Assembly: GCA_001701295.1 (NCBI GenBank) | Contig: DAAV01000101.1 | Location: 1-7,899 of the forward strand | Length of the DNA: 7,899 nucleotides | Reading direction: 5' to 3' | Origin: Bacteroidales bacterium H10 | GTDB lineage: Bacteria; Bacteroidota; Bacteroidia; Bacteroidales; Muribaculaceae | Shown: piece by piece, positions 1-6,915 of the stretch | Layout of the letters: each line of letters begins with the position of its first letter | Position numbering within the stretch: position 1 is the stretch's first letter | Made by a program: the position numbers and the translations under genes | The notes under the pieces: model-generated | What the model saw: only the letters and a program-made list of their open reading frames with translations | Told to the model about the DNA's origin: nothing | Database searches by the model: none

Positions 1-2
1 AC

Positions 3-1919
3 TTTATATCCACTGTGCAAGATCCGGCTTATATAAACGATGTGCTATTGGACATAATCATATCTTCTAGCATAACTCAATTAAGGAATCAGAAGTTAAG
101 TTCAAATATTAAGTATTCAAGCACATTCTCAAGCGTGTTTTTTAAGCTGGATAAAATTTTATGCGAAGATTTTGAGCCGTCTTTATATGACTATTCGCCA
201 TTCAATATTATAGAAGATATTGATGATTTGATTTGTATGGAAGCTGCATATTATAGCAATCGTACAAATTCTCTTCATTTCAGAACGAAAGATGCAACAA
301 GTGACACTTCAAATATTTTGTTTGGCCGCAAATGGCACGAAATTATCAACTATTTCGTGTTTGAGCCTTCCAAGGAAAAAAAGCCTCACCCTTCATTACT
401 TAAAATAATGAATGATCTTAGTGAGTATGTGGGATTTAATTATATTCCCATGTACATATCACACGAAAGGGACATGGCGACAATAAAGCAGAAAATTTTT
501 AAAACCAATATAATCTCTATCGATATTCCAGATGTAGACGAAAATAAAGCTCAAAATTTGATAGAGGCGATATTAGAAACGAAAAAAGAGTGTAAAAAAA
601 TAGCAAAAAAGATAGAAGAAAGTCTTGCGCAAGAGGAAATAGAAAATAGGAAAACAAATGAATCTGTTCCTCATCATGTTATTGTTGTGACACTTCCATT
701 CGGAGTCGAAAGACTTATACCCGATTATTTGGCAGATATGATAATAAGTCTTAGACCTACTGAGGTTCAGAATTATCGAATAGATCAGTTGTCGATTGAT
801 AAAAGCAAGTTACAGACGTCTTCTTTAGGTTGGCATCAATATAAATATCGCGATTATGGGTTTGAGGTATATCCAAGTCTGCATCGGATATTCCAAGTTC
901 GTAGATATCTTCAGCGAGCTATGGTGTACACTCACTCAAATGTTATATCTGATACATATCAACAGTATTTATTCCAAACCAATTCAGATAACTGTAATAA
1001 CTCTCTACAAGATTATTTGAATTCTAAATGTAAAATCACAGAAGCCTATCTTGAAGCTCTATATCCTGAACAGCGATTGGATTATAGAACTTCGGAACTT
1101 CTGTCCAGAATCATATTACATAATCCGGAAAGGGAACCGCAAAAAGGTGACACGGAAGCTATGATTCAAAACCATATCCATAAAACACAAGAAGGTGTTA
1201 CCGCAATAATTGGAAACGGGAATACGTTCAAAAGATTCCTTACATTTGGTGGCATTTTCAGCAGTTCTATTAATAAAGAGCATACTCTTATTCTTATGCT
1301 TAATAAAGATGAGCGAATGATAAGAAGAAGATTAGGATGCCCTGCAAGAATTAATCGAGATAGAAGTGATAAAAGGTGTGGGAATTGTTATTCATTCATT
1401 CACTTCATGAATATCATGATGGGATGTATAACACCAGAGGAGTTTATATATTACTTGCAGCTCCAAATTGACACACCATTTCAGGATGGTAAAACCATTA
1501 AAAGAATAATAATCGATGATTTGCAGATTCTAGATTATTGTTTCCCATTGTTAAAGAATAACTCGTTATTTATATCAGCCTTGGCAATGCTTTGTAGAGA
1601 ACGAGATATAACGTTGCATATATTGTGTGATAAAAATGGAGAAAGTGTGCAGGCATTACGTGCAATAGCTGACAATATCATATGTACCGATAGGGATGAA
1701 TCAGGAAAATTGCTTGTATATGTTGAACGATTCGCAGGGTATCATAACTCTCCCAGTAAGATTTATTGTGGCAAGGTATGCTCCGTAAGTCAATTATTTG
1801 AATGTTATGATAGACGAAATACTTGTTTCCAAATTAATAATGGCGCAATAGAGGAGATTATGATTCCCTCGATGGACTGGTTCTGGTTTAATAGAAAAGA
1901 TAATAAAACACAAAGATAA
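3..1919 (+). CDS. Tandem KaiC/RAD55-like ATPase, 5' end outside the window
   Basis: The frame is open from the first bases, so this is the C-terminal 638 residues of a longer protein; the GTG at base 15 is probably internal. Numbering from that GTG, residues 222-288 read like the end of a KaiC/RadA-type RecA-fold domain: a hydrophobic strand (VIVVTLPFG), LADMIISLR, then a beta-rich stretch ending in G-x-E-V-Y-P. A second, more complete domain follows at about 376-600, with a P-loop-like segment at 400-407 (GNGNTFKR), a PEEF motif at 474-477 and a Walker B-like strand ending in D501-D502. The first domain's Walker A would lie upstream. Residues 176-215 are a charged, probably coiled, insertion. 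In the second P-loop the usual Gly before Lys is Phe405 and the Thr/Ser after it is Arg407, so hydrolysis there is doubtful. The family couples ATP binding to oligomerisation and signalling; the role here is unknown. Domain assignment is by motif reading, not by search. It stops five bases before the membrane-protein gene. Confidence 0.72.
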   Translation, partial: FISTVQDPAYINDVLLDIIISSSITQLRNQKLSSNIKYSSTFSSVFFKLDKILCEDFEPSLYDYSPFNIIEDIDDLICMEAAYYSNRTNSLHFRTKDATSDTSNILFGRKWHEIINYFVFEPSKEKKPHPSLLKIMNDLSEYVGFNYIPMYISHERDMATIKQKIFKTNIISIDIPDVDENKAQNLIEAILETKKECKKIAKKIEESLAQEEIENRKTNESVPHHVIVVTLPFGVERLIPDYLADMIISLRPTEVQNYRIDQLSIDKSKLQTSSLGWHQYKYRDYGFEVYPSLHRIFQVRRYLQRAMVYTHSNVISDTYQQYLFQTNSDNCNNSLQDYLNSKCKITEAYLEALYPEQRLDYRTSELLSRIILHNPEREPQKGDTEAMIQNHIHKTQEGVTAIIGNGNTFKRFLTFGGIFSSSINKEHTLILMLNKDERMIRRRLGCPARINRDRSDKRCGNCYSFIHFMNIMMGCITPEEFIYYLQLQIDTPFQDGKTIKRIIIDDLQILDYCFPLLKNNSLFISALAMLCRERDITLHILCDKNGESVQALRAIADNIICTDRDESGKLLVYVERFAGYHNSPSKIYCGKVCSVSQLFECYDRRNTCFQINNGAIEEIMIPSMDWFWFNRKDNKTQR

Positions 1920-1924
1920 TAGTC

Positions 1925-2986
1925 ATGATAAGAGATTTAGTATCTTGGTATAAAGAAGATAAATATCAAATTTGGTGGACTGTGGCAGGAGCTGTTTTGT
2001 CAACGCTTCTTGCATTGATTTGTGAAAATGTAAGTTTCTTTAAATCTATATTTACAGGAAAGTTAGATGAATTCATATTTAGATTGACGCCTCAAGTGGA
2101 ATATGGAATTCAAAGTTTTTTTATCATAATAGCAATTTTTGTCATACTGACTAATATGTGGAGTACCACTAAAGATTTGAAAAATAAAAGCCATATTATT
2201 GGTTATATGATAGATAATTGCAATGTGAAAGTTTTTTGTAAAGAGGATAATGATAGGAGATATAATGTTGTTAGAAAAACGACTCTGATTTTTTACTATC
2301 TATGGCTAGTCGTTTGGGCTTTATGGCTTTGTTATTATTTGGGAAACTTTCTTTTTTCAGTCGCGTTTCCAAATGCTCACAATAGTAATGTAGTTCTGGC
2401 AAGAACTATATTTAGTCAAATATTCGATTTCTTAAGCAGTACTGCGTTTTTGGGTATATATCTAATTCTTACCGATATTACTGTAGATAGGAAAAGACGG
2501 GGTGGAGAGGCGACTGGATTGTGGACAGGTGGAATAGTTATGATTATGCTTACTGTTTTGTTTGTAGTGGGGTTAATACATGAGTCAATCTACATTAATC
2601 TCCCTTCAGATTCCGGCAACACGACTCTCCCTCCGAATATTGTATCAATATCATTAAGTATTTTTTCAGCAGGAACGTTTGTTCTGATGCTTGGAAAAAT
2701 CAATAGTAATTATATGAGAATTCCGAATGCATTTCTTATGATAATGTATTTGTATGCAATAATTCAATGTTACATTCCTTTTAAAGGCTCTAATGAATTA
2801 CCTCTTCAAATATTTAATGTTGCCTTGCCATATATTACATTGATGGGAAAAGTTTTTGTTTTGTTATCTCTTTGTTGGATAACATACAAAAAAAGACTTA
2901 TCTTTTTTGTAATTCATAGAAGCACTGCAATTGATAATATTCCACGAATGTTATCTGAACTGAATCAAGATTTAGCGGAATATTAA
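1925..2986 (+). CDS. Polytopic inner-membrane protein, about eight helices, unknown function
   Basis: A 353-residue protein that I do not recognise. Hydrophobic segments lie at about residues 17-33, 62-79, 118-145, 163-184, 199-222, 238-258, 266-285 and 299-321, which fits an eight-helix integral membrane protein with no cleavable signal peptide. A basic, polar loop at about 80-117 (KDLKNKSH, KEDNDRRYNVVRK) separates helices 2 and 3 and would be cytoplasmic by the positive-inside rule. Another basic patch, DRKRRGG at 188-194, follows helix 4. The C-terminal 25 residues are polar. No transporter, protease or nuclease motif is visible. The ATG lies five bases after the stop of the ATPase gene, so translation is probably coupled. 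By position it is the likely membrane anchor or effector of the operon; this is inference. Confidence 0.8.
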   Translation: MIRDLVSWYKEDKYQIWWTVAGAVLSTLLALICENVSFFKSIFTGKLDEFIFRLTPQVEYGIQSFFIIIAIFVILTNMWSTTKDLKNKSHIIGYMIDNCNVKVFCKEDNDRRYNVVRKTTLIFYYLWLVVWALWLCYYLGNFLFSVAFPNAHNSNVVLARTIFSQIFDFLSSTAFLGIYLILTDITVDRKRRGGEATGLWTGGIVMIMLTVLFVVGLIHESIYINLPSDSGNTTLPPNIVSISLSIFSAGTFVLMLGKINSNYMRIPNAFLMIMYLYAIIQCYIPFKGSNELPLQIFNVALPYITLMGKVFVLLSLCWITYKKRLIFFVIHRSTAIDNIPRMLSELNQDLAEY

Positions 2987-3008
2987 CATATTATAAATCG
3001 ATTTAATT

Positions 3009-3239
3009 ATGAAGTTTACAGCATCCCAAATTCTTTCTTGCACAGGTAATAAGGTAAGAGTCGGTGATCTCATAATGCCTCAAAGTGTAGCCATTGCACT
3101 CAAAATTGCTCCACCTCAAGCAGAGGAGTTGCTTTCAGAACTTGCTGCCAATGGATATCTGATATATAAAGAGGGAGACTGTACTAAGATTTCAGGATAT
3201 TATTTCACAAAGAAAGGAGTGGAAATCTTAAATAATTGA
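3009..3239 (+). CDS. Small winged-helix-like protein
   Basis: A 76-residue protein starting at an ATG 22 bases after the membrane-protein stop, in the A/T-rich context usual for Bacteroidetes starts. Its predicted order fits a compact winged helix: a short first helix (FTASQILSC), a strand/turn (KVRVGDLI), a helix with IALKIAPPQAEELL as a possible helix-turn-helix, a second helix ending in ELAANGYL, and a two-stranded wing (IYKEGDCTKISGYYFTKKG). Phrases such as 'LSELAANGYL' followed by a wing and 'YYFTKKGVEIL' are typical of winged-helix regulators. It could be an autoregulator of the operon or a protein-protein adaptor for the ATPase, since winged helices do both. There is no second domain. 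The fold is inferred by eye; the reading frame is well supported by its operon position. Confidence 0.65.
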   Translation: MKFTASQILSCTGNKVRVGDLIMPQSVAIALKIAPPQAEELLSELAANGYLIYKEGDCTKISGYYFTKKGVEILNN

Positions 3240-3287
3240 TGTCCTGATATATTATTTCTTCTCATTTTGGGAATGTATTATTTAAAT

Positions 3288-3320
3288 ATGGGTAAGTATA
3301 TGGTTGAATCTTCTTCTTAA
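3288..3320 (+). other. Ten-codon mini-ORF just ahead of the DUF697-like gene
   Basis: ATG at 3288 opens a frame of ten codons (MGKYMVESSS) ending in TAA at 3318-3320, ten bases before the ATG at 3331. The nine-base string AAATATGGG occurs both here (3284-3292) and at the downstream start (3327-3335), so the two starts have near-identical contexts. This could be a leader peptide that couples translation to the next gene, or a chance frame in A/T-rich DNA. I cannot distinguish these from the sequence. Confidence 0.2.
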
Positions 3321-3330
3321 ACAAATAAAT

Positions 3331-4893
3331 ATGGGAAAACGTGAAGATGCAATAGCAATTGTGGATGAATATGCATGGTATCATGGCGGTACCGCGACAA
3401 TAGCCGGATTTTGTGGAGGACAATTCGGCGCAGACAGGGTCGCATTAACCGTTTTGACTACAAAAATGATAATTCGCATCTGCGAAATATACGATGTCTC
3501 AGATAAAGCAGCTCGTAACATACATATTATGCGAGCTATAGGAAGATTGACACTTAGAGGTACGGCAATAGCAAGCACAATCTTAAATTGGGTCCCATTG
3601 GGTTCTTTTGCAAATGGATTTACAAGTTATTATCTTACAAGAGGGGCTGGAATCCAATGCATAAATGACATTGAAAATGAACAAATGACAGTTCAGAATC
3701 AATTGATTAATACGGCAAAAGACGCAGCAATGGTTGCGGTTACAAATAGCGTTGGAGATATGATAATTGATATGACTAATGGTGTAACTCAGACCATAAT
3801 AGATCAAGCTATCTCGCTCAGTGAATCAGAGAGTGGAATTGGTTCGGTAATTAATGATTTTTTAGATAAAATCCCAACGGAAGCAAATGCAGGTATAGAC
3901 AAGGCTATTGGGATAGCTTTAAAAGAAACCTTAAGAACTTCTTTTGTTTCAAGAACAGGCAAACCTAATTCGAAAAATATAATTAGAACCGTATTCCTTA
4001 ATTCTCTTATAGCGGCAATCGATGAGCATAACAAATTCACTCCAGAAGAGATTACATTCAGAATGATTCAAAACGAGGAATATTATAAAACATTTGAACC
4101 GTTCTTTGAATCAACAGCTGCTATTTATGATGAAATCGCTGATAATAGAGAGAATCTGGAAGATATAAAAAAAATCCTCCAAGCGATATCTACATTCTTC
4201 CAAGTTAAGATGGGATTAACCTCTGAACAACTGATTAAATCAGTTTTGAATAATCCATATGATTGGGCGATTGCAGAAGCATATGCCTCCTATCTTTCTC
4301 TTATTAAGATCTCTTCAAACATACAGTCTCTGCTTTCAAAAGCCGGGTTACTTTATATTAGGCTCAAAAGTATTAATTTAGAGTATCATTGGCCTACTTC
4401 AGAACTTAATAAAAAAGATGATGATCTGTTATTTATGATTGCTGGTCGTGTTAAAGAAACCGAATGTCCTATTTTAGAGGCACTTGATCAAGAGTCCATT
4501 GCATATTTAATATCAGAACATATTCAATTGAATAAAGATTTTTATTTCCCTGTAATTTCTTTGCCGATATGGGGTTTAAATATGCAAGGACGTAGAATAG
4601 AATATGAGCGTATTCTCAGCTCAATTATAGCATTTTGGAAAAATAAAATTGGTCAAAATACTACTGATGAGGGTATGTGGTCGGATTCAAGTATGGCAGC
4701 AATACAAGCACATCAGATACAATCATTATTTTTAACAGGCTTTGAAGACAAATATAAAGATGATAATCTAATATTTCTAATTGCCTGCAAATTAAAGGAA
4801 AGCCAAGATAAACTAAAAAATTTTACCGAACAAGAAGTAGCTTATCATACGGCATCTTATTTTGATAAATTTCATAGTGCTTTCAATGAATAA
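3331..4893 (+). CDS. YcjF/DUF697-like membrane-associated protein with duplicated C-terminal motif
   Basis: Using the ATG at 3331 the product is 520 residues; a TTG at 3304 in the same frame would add nine. I prefer the ATG because it sits in the A/T-rich AAATATG context. Residues about 15-109 resemble the hydrophobic helical domain of YcjF/DUF697 proteins: a Gly/Ala-rich helix (TATIAGFCGG), 'GADRVALTVLTTKMIIRICEIY', then 'LNWVPLGSFANGFTSYYLTRGAG'. In that family the domain associates with or inserts into membranes, often in GTPase-linked proteins. No P-loop is present here. The rest is mainly alpha-helical. Two segments, about 362-401 and 476-513, align without gaps at an offset of 114 residues, sharing K-D-D-x-L-[LI]-F-x-I-A and a later Q-E pair, so the C-terminal half appears duplicated. 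It is the last gene of the plus-strand operon. Its function is unknown; membrane contact together with the ATPase is the simplest inference. Confidence 0.68.
   Translation: MGKREDAIAIVDEYAWYHGGTATIAGFCGGQFGADRVALTVLTTKMIIRICEIYDVSDKAARNIHIMRAIGRLTLRGTAIASTILNWVPLGSFANGFTSYYLTRGAGIQCINDIENEQMTVQNQLINTAKDAAMVAVTNSVGDMIIDMTNGVTQTIIDQAISLSESESGIGSVINDFLDKIPTEANAGIDKAIGIALKETLRTSFVSRTGKPNSKNIIRTVFLNSLIAAIDEHNKFTPEEITFRMIQNEEYYKTFEPFFESTAAIYDEIADNRENLEDIKKILQAISTFFQVKMGLTSEQLIKSVLNNPYDWAIAEAYASYLSLIKISSNIQSLLSKAGLLYIRLKSINLEYHWPTSELNKKDDDLLFMIAGRVKETECPILEALDQESIAYLISEHIQLNKDFYFPVISLPIWGLNMQGRRIEYERILSSIIAFWKNKIGQNTTDEGMWSDSSMAAIQAHQIQSLFLTGFEDKYKDDNLIFLIACKLKESQDKLKNFTEQEVAYHTASYFDKFHSAFNE
4414..4869 (+). 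repeat. Diverged internal duplication in the DUF697-like gene
   Basis: The protein segments encoded by 4414-4533 and 4756-4869 align without gaps at a spacing of 342 bases. Shared positions include Lys-Asp-Asp, Leu, Phe, Ile-Ala, Lys-Glu and a later Gln-Glu. The similarity is at protein level only; the DNA has diverged, so the duplication is old. Confidence 0.5.
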
Positions 4894-4926
4894 AGTCTCC
4901 ATTCTATTATTTTCCATACCTATATA

Positions 4927-5055
4927 TTAATTCATCGGGTATAATATTGGTATATCTATGAATTGAGTACTTACGACAAATAAATAAATGCCAGGAATAT
5001 ATCGCGGCAACATATAAAGCCATTCATCAATCGTTATGGAACCATATAATTCCAT
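4927..5055 (-). CDS. Possible small or fragmentary protein, 42 residues
   Basis: On the minus strand, ATG at 5055 opens 42 codons to a TAA at 4927-4929. The translation (MELYGSITIDEWLYMLPRY at the start, ending DIPILYPMN) has a protein-like alternation of hydrophobic and polar residues. The frame continues upstream for nine more codons (ARYETEE before the Met) to an in-frame TGA. It lies about 175 bases downstream of the lysozyme gene, beyond the insertion-sequence-like repeat, so it could be the remains of a gene of the minus-strand operon. A plus-strand frame of about 40 codons overlaps it, so chance is a real alternative. Confidence 0.22.
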   Translation of the reverse strand: MELYGSITIDEWLYMLPRYIPGIYLFVVSTQFIDIPILYPMN

Positions 5056-5139
5056 TTCCTCGGTTTCATATCTCGCTCAGACCATAAGCCGATCACATGC
5101 ACATTTATTTTGGCTGGTACTTATATAATAAAGAAGAAA

Positions 5140-5215
5140 CTGTGTCATCTTTGAACTGACCAAAAAAGTTGGACAAAAAATTTTTAAGGTGCAGTTAATC
5201 TTTATTTTGACACAG
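5140..5215. repeat. Nested inverted repeat resembling insertion-sequence ends
   Basis: The outer arms CTGTGTCA (5140-5147) and TGACACAG (5208-5215) are exact inverses. Inside them AACTG (5154-5158) and CAGTT (5192-5196) are also inverse, though slightly off-centre, and the middle is an A6T5 run. TGAACTGACC followed by A-rich sequence and GTTGGAC (5152-5174) resembles the ends of IS150-group IS3 elements. The reverse complement of the right side, starting GAGGCTGTGTCAAA, resembles ends of other Bacteroidetes insertion sequences. Both resemblances are from memory. At about 76 bases with no transposase, it is either a remnant, a miniature element or a bidirectional terminator between convergent operons. 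Confidence 0.45.
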
Positions 5216-5230
5216 CCTCTTAAACTATGG

Positions 5231-5734
5231 TTAGAGCTTTTCATATAATAGTTCCAGTTCCATCCATCGACGACGGTAGAGACCGGGATGTCGGCGACCT
5301 TTGTATTTCGAGAACGAGGTGTATTCGTGATGGATGTCACGGTTCCCGGATTTCAGCTTTTTGAGGAGCGTACTGTTCTGGATGCGGCCGCTGCCGACAT
5401 TGTAGGCGAGACAGGCAAGCAACAGGCTGTCCGCACCGTAGCCACGGTAATAGGCACAGAGCCGAGACAAATCTTTTCTCAGTATCCGGTCGGCTTCCGC
5501 ATGGGTGTATTGCCGTTTCTTGTAGTTCTCGCCTTTCTGTACCACATGGCCGTATGCGATGGTCGGCCAATGCTTTGGTTTGTGGAGAGTTTCGTAATGC
5601 CGGATCAGGACGCATGCACGTTCAAAAGGAGGCAACGCCATCAAGTTTGACTTGCGGGAGTCGGAAATTGAGGTGGCATTAGCTGCCATTGCTGACAGCA
5701 ACACCACCATAATCATCATAAGCCACTTCTTCAT
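5231..5734 (-). CDS. Secreted GH24-like lysozyme of the conjugation module
   Basis: A 167-residue protein from the ATG at 5734. That start overlaps the upstream stop as ATGA and places a signal peptide at the N-terminus (MKKW, then a hydrophobic run to AMAANA at about residue 20), so it outranks the TTG nine bases upstream. The mature part resembles phage-type lysozyme (GH24), which cleaves peptidoglycan. E48 in HYETLHK fits the catalytic glutamate and TIAYGH (58-63) fits the conserved T-x-G-x-G-H segment. Later motifs, 'LLLACLAYNVGSG' and 'HPGLYRRR', match the helical lobe. The span from E48 to H63 is five residues shorter than in T4 lysozyme and the catalytic Asp is not evident. Similar short lysozymes are found in Bacteroides conjugative transposons, where local wall opening for the transfer channel is the expected role in the periplasm. 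It is the last clear gene of the minus-strand operon. Confidence 0.85.
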   Translation of the reverse strand: MKKWLMMIMVVLLSAMAANATSISDSRKSNLMALPPFERACVLIRHYETLHKPKHWPTIAYGHVVQKGENYKKRQYTHAEADRILRKDLSRLCAYYRGYGADSLLLACLAYNVGSGRIQNSTLLKKLKSGNRDIHHEYTSFSKYKGRRHPGLYRRRWMELELLYEKL

Positions 5735-6915
5735 CGGCGGCAACCTCTTGGCAGTTCCATAGCTGCAATCTCTTCCTCTTCCCAGTCCTCGACCTTTGGC
5801 GTCTCCTTGAAAGGCAATTCTTCGGGAACCAACGTCGGGTCGAATACGGCCTGTTCCTCAGAATAAGGCTGAACGGTCTGCCCGTTTTCAAGCTGCTGGC
5901 TGACATCCTGCATCCGATAGTTGATAACCGCCGTGGCCTTCTTGACATCCGACATGACAGTGCGGATGAAATCCGGGGATTCTTCAAGTTCTTTAAGCCA
6001 AGACTTGAGATAGGCGGCGGAATCGTCCTTGACATATTTCTGTATGCCATTTTGCTGACAAATAAGGGCTGCTCCAAGTTCGGCTACAAGTTCTTCCCGG
6101 GAATAATTCTTATCCCCGAAAGATGAAGCTTTCAGACGGTTGAGGCGAAAGGATGCTCCGGTAGAATGAATCATCTCATGGAGAAGCGTTCCGTAGAAGC
6201 TCTCGCCGTCAACGAACTGCTTTTTCGTTGGGACTACGATATAATCCTTTGACACAGAATAGTAAGCCTCGTTTTGTCGTTCCGGCCTGATAGGACACAC
6301 CCAGGCATTGTTCCCCATCATCGCGTCAATAACCGGAAAAGAGAAAACCTCTCCCTTCTGTTCGGGCAGTTTCACTGCACACTGTTCCTCCAATTTGGCA
6401 TACAATTCCGGACGTACTTCCTGCAGGTTTGTCTGTGCTATATTGAACACATTGAAAACCTGATTCTTGGGATAGACATTATACTGTTTCTTCTCATCAT
6501 TGGAGAGTTTCTTGTAATCTTCCCACGGAATCCTTTCCTTAGTATCCTTGTCAATGACTGTGAAAGTAGTGAGAAAGACCGGAAAGGACTTTTCTCCCTT
6601 CAGGACATGAACGGTCTCTCGTTCCTCCGAGCCTTTCTGCTGGAGATTTAGATCTCGCTGGATGCTGTTGAAAGTACACCAGACCGGAAGTCTGTAGCCC
6701 TCTTTTTCTGCATGGAGCATAAGCATGAGTGCATTGCCTCCGTTGTAACGGCGGCCGTGAAGGTTGCGGGGCCACACAAGCGCACCCTCGGTGAACCAGG
6801 GCTTCTCCCAGTCATGGTCGATTGACTTGATTTTGTCAATCATCAGCTCCGTGAAGCGGTCAAGAGCCTTGTCCTCTGCGGGAGGCGTAATCGGATTCTT
6901 GGAATATCGCGCCAT
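5731..6915 (-). CDS. ArdC-like antirestriction protein with zincin metallopeptidase domain
   Basis: A 394-residue protein. Residues about 16-160 match the ArdC N-terminal domain layout, with 'KPWFTEGALVWPRNLHGRRYNGGNALML' followed by 'YRLPVWCTFNSIQ' and 'FNVFNIAQTN'. ArdC N-domains bind single-stranded DNA. Residues about 210-335 form a zincin-like domain: HEMIH at 246-250 is the HExxH zinc site with E247 as the catalytic base, and E275 or E279 in REELVAELGAA is the likely third ligand. The C-terminal tail is strongly acidic (EDWEEEEIAAME). ArdC-family proteins on conjugative elements are linked to protecting incoming DNA from host restriction; the protease substrate is not known from sequence. 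The start ATG overlaps the upstream stop by one base (TGATG) and its stop overlaps the lysozyme start (ATGA). The full length and intact zinc motif suggest it is functional. Confidence 0.88.
   Translation of the reverse strand: MARYSKNPITPPAEDKALDRFTELMIDKIKSIDHDWEKPWFTEGALVWPRNLHGRRYNGGNALMLMLHAEKEGYRLPVWCTFNSIQRDLNLQQKGSEERETVHVLKGEKSFPVFLTTFTVIDKDTKERIPWEDYKKLSNDEKKQYNVYPKNQVFNVFNIAQTNLQEVRPELYAKLEEQCAVKLPEQKGEVFSFPVIDAMMGNNAWVCPIRPERQNEAYYSVSKDYIVVPTKKQFVDGESFYGTLLHEMIHSTGASFRLNRLKASSFGDKNYSREELVAELGAALICQQNGIQKYVKDDSAAYLKSWLKELEESPDFIRTVMSDVKKATAVINYRMQDVSQQLENGQTVQPYSEEQAVFDPTLVPEELPFKETPKVEDWEEEEIAAMELPRGCRR

Larger units (their letters stand above)
4894..5230. other. Convergent intergenic region between two operons
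   Basis: This 337-base stretch lies between the stop of the last plus-strand gene and the stop of the lysozyme gene on the minus strand. It holds no tRNA or other recognisable RNA. Its right third contains a nested inverted repeat resembling insertion-sequence ends (5140-5215), which could also act as a terminator for both operons. Its left part contains only a weak 42-codon minus-strand frame. There is no hairpin plus T-run directly after the plus-strand stop. Confidence 0.7.

Noticed and set aside
3240..3303. Possible Bacteroides-type promoter ahead of the DUF697-like gene
   Set aside because: A TTTG is present but no TAnnTTTG lies at the expected distance.
3309..3318. TCT triplet run as a possible phase-variable repeat
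   Set aside because: Only three units, too short for slippage-driven switching.
3381..4040. Three minus-strand frames opposite the DUF697-like gene
   Set aside because: They are antisense shadows of a gene with a coherent domain.
4928..4965. Imperfect inverted repeat ATTCAT…ATGAAT as a terminator or operator
   Set aside because: Only five or six matching bases per arm with mismatches inside, which is expected by chance in A/T-rich DNA.
5077..5340. 87-codon minus-strand frame running from the lysozyme gene into the intergenic region
   Set aside because: It overlaps the lysozyme 3' end in another frame and runs through the insertion-sequence-like repeat; its sequence is not protein-like.
5288..5650. 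120-codon plus-strand frame antisense to the lysozyme gene
   Set aside because: It lies wholly opposite a well-supported gene with signal peptide and lysozyme motifs, and its translation shows no recognisable features.
6274..6651. 125-codon plus-strand frame opposite the ArdC-like gene
   Set aside because: The opposite strand encodes an intact ArdC-like protein with overlapping stop/start junctions; this frame has no support.
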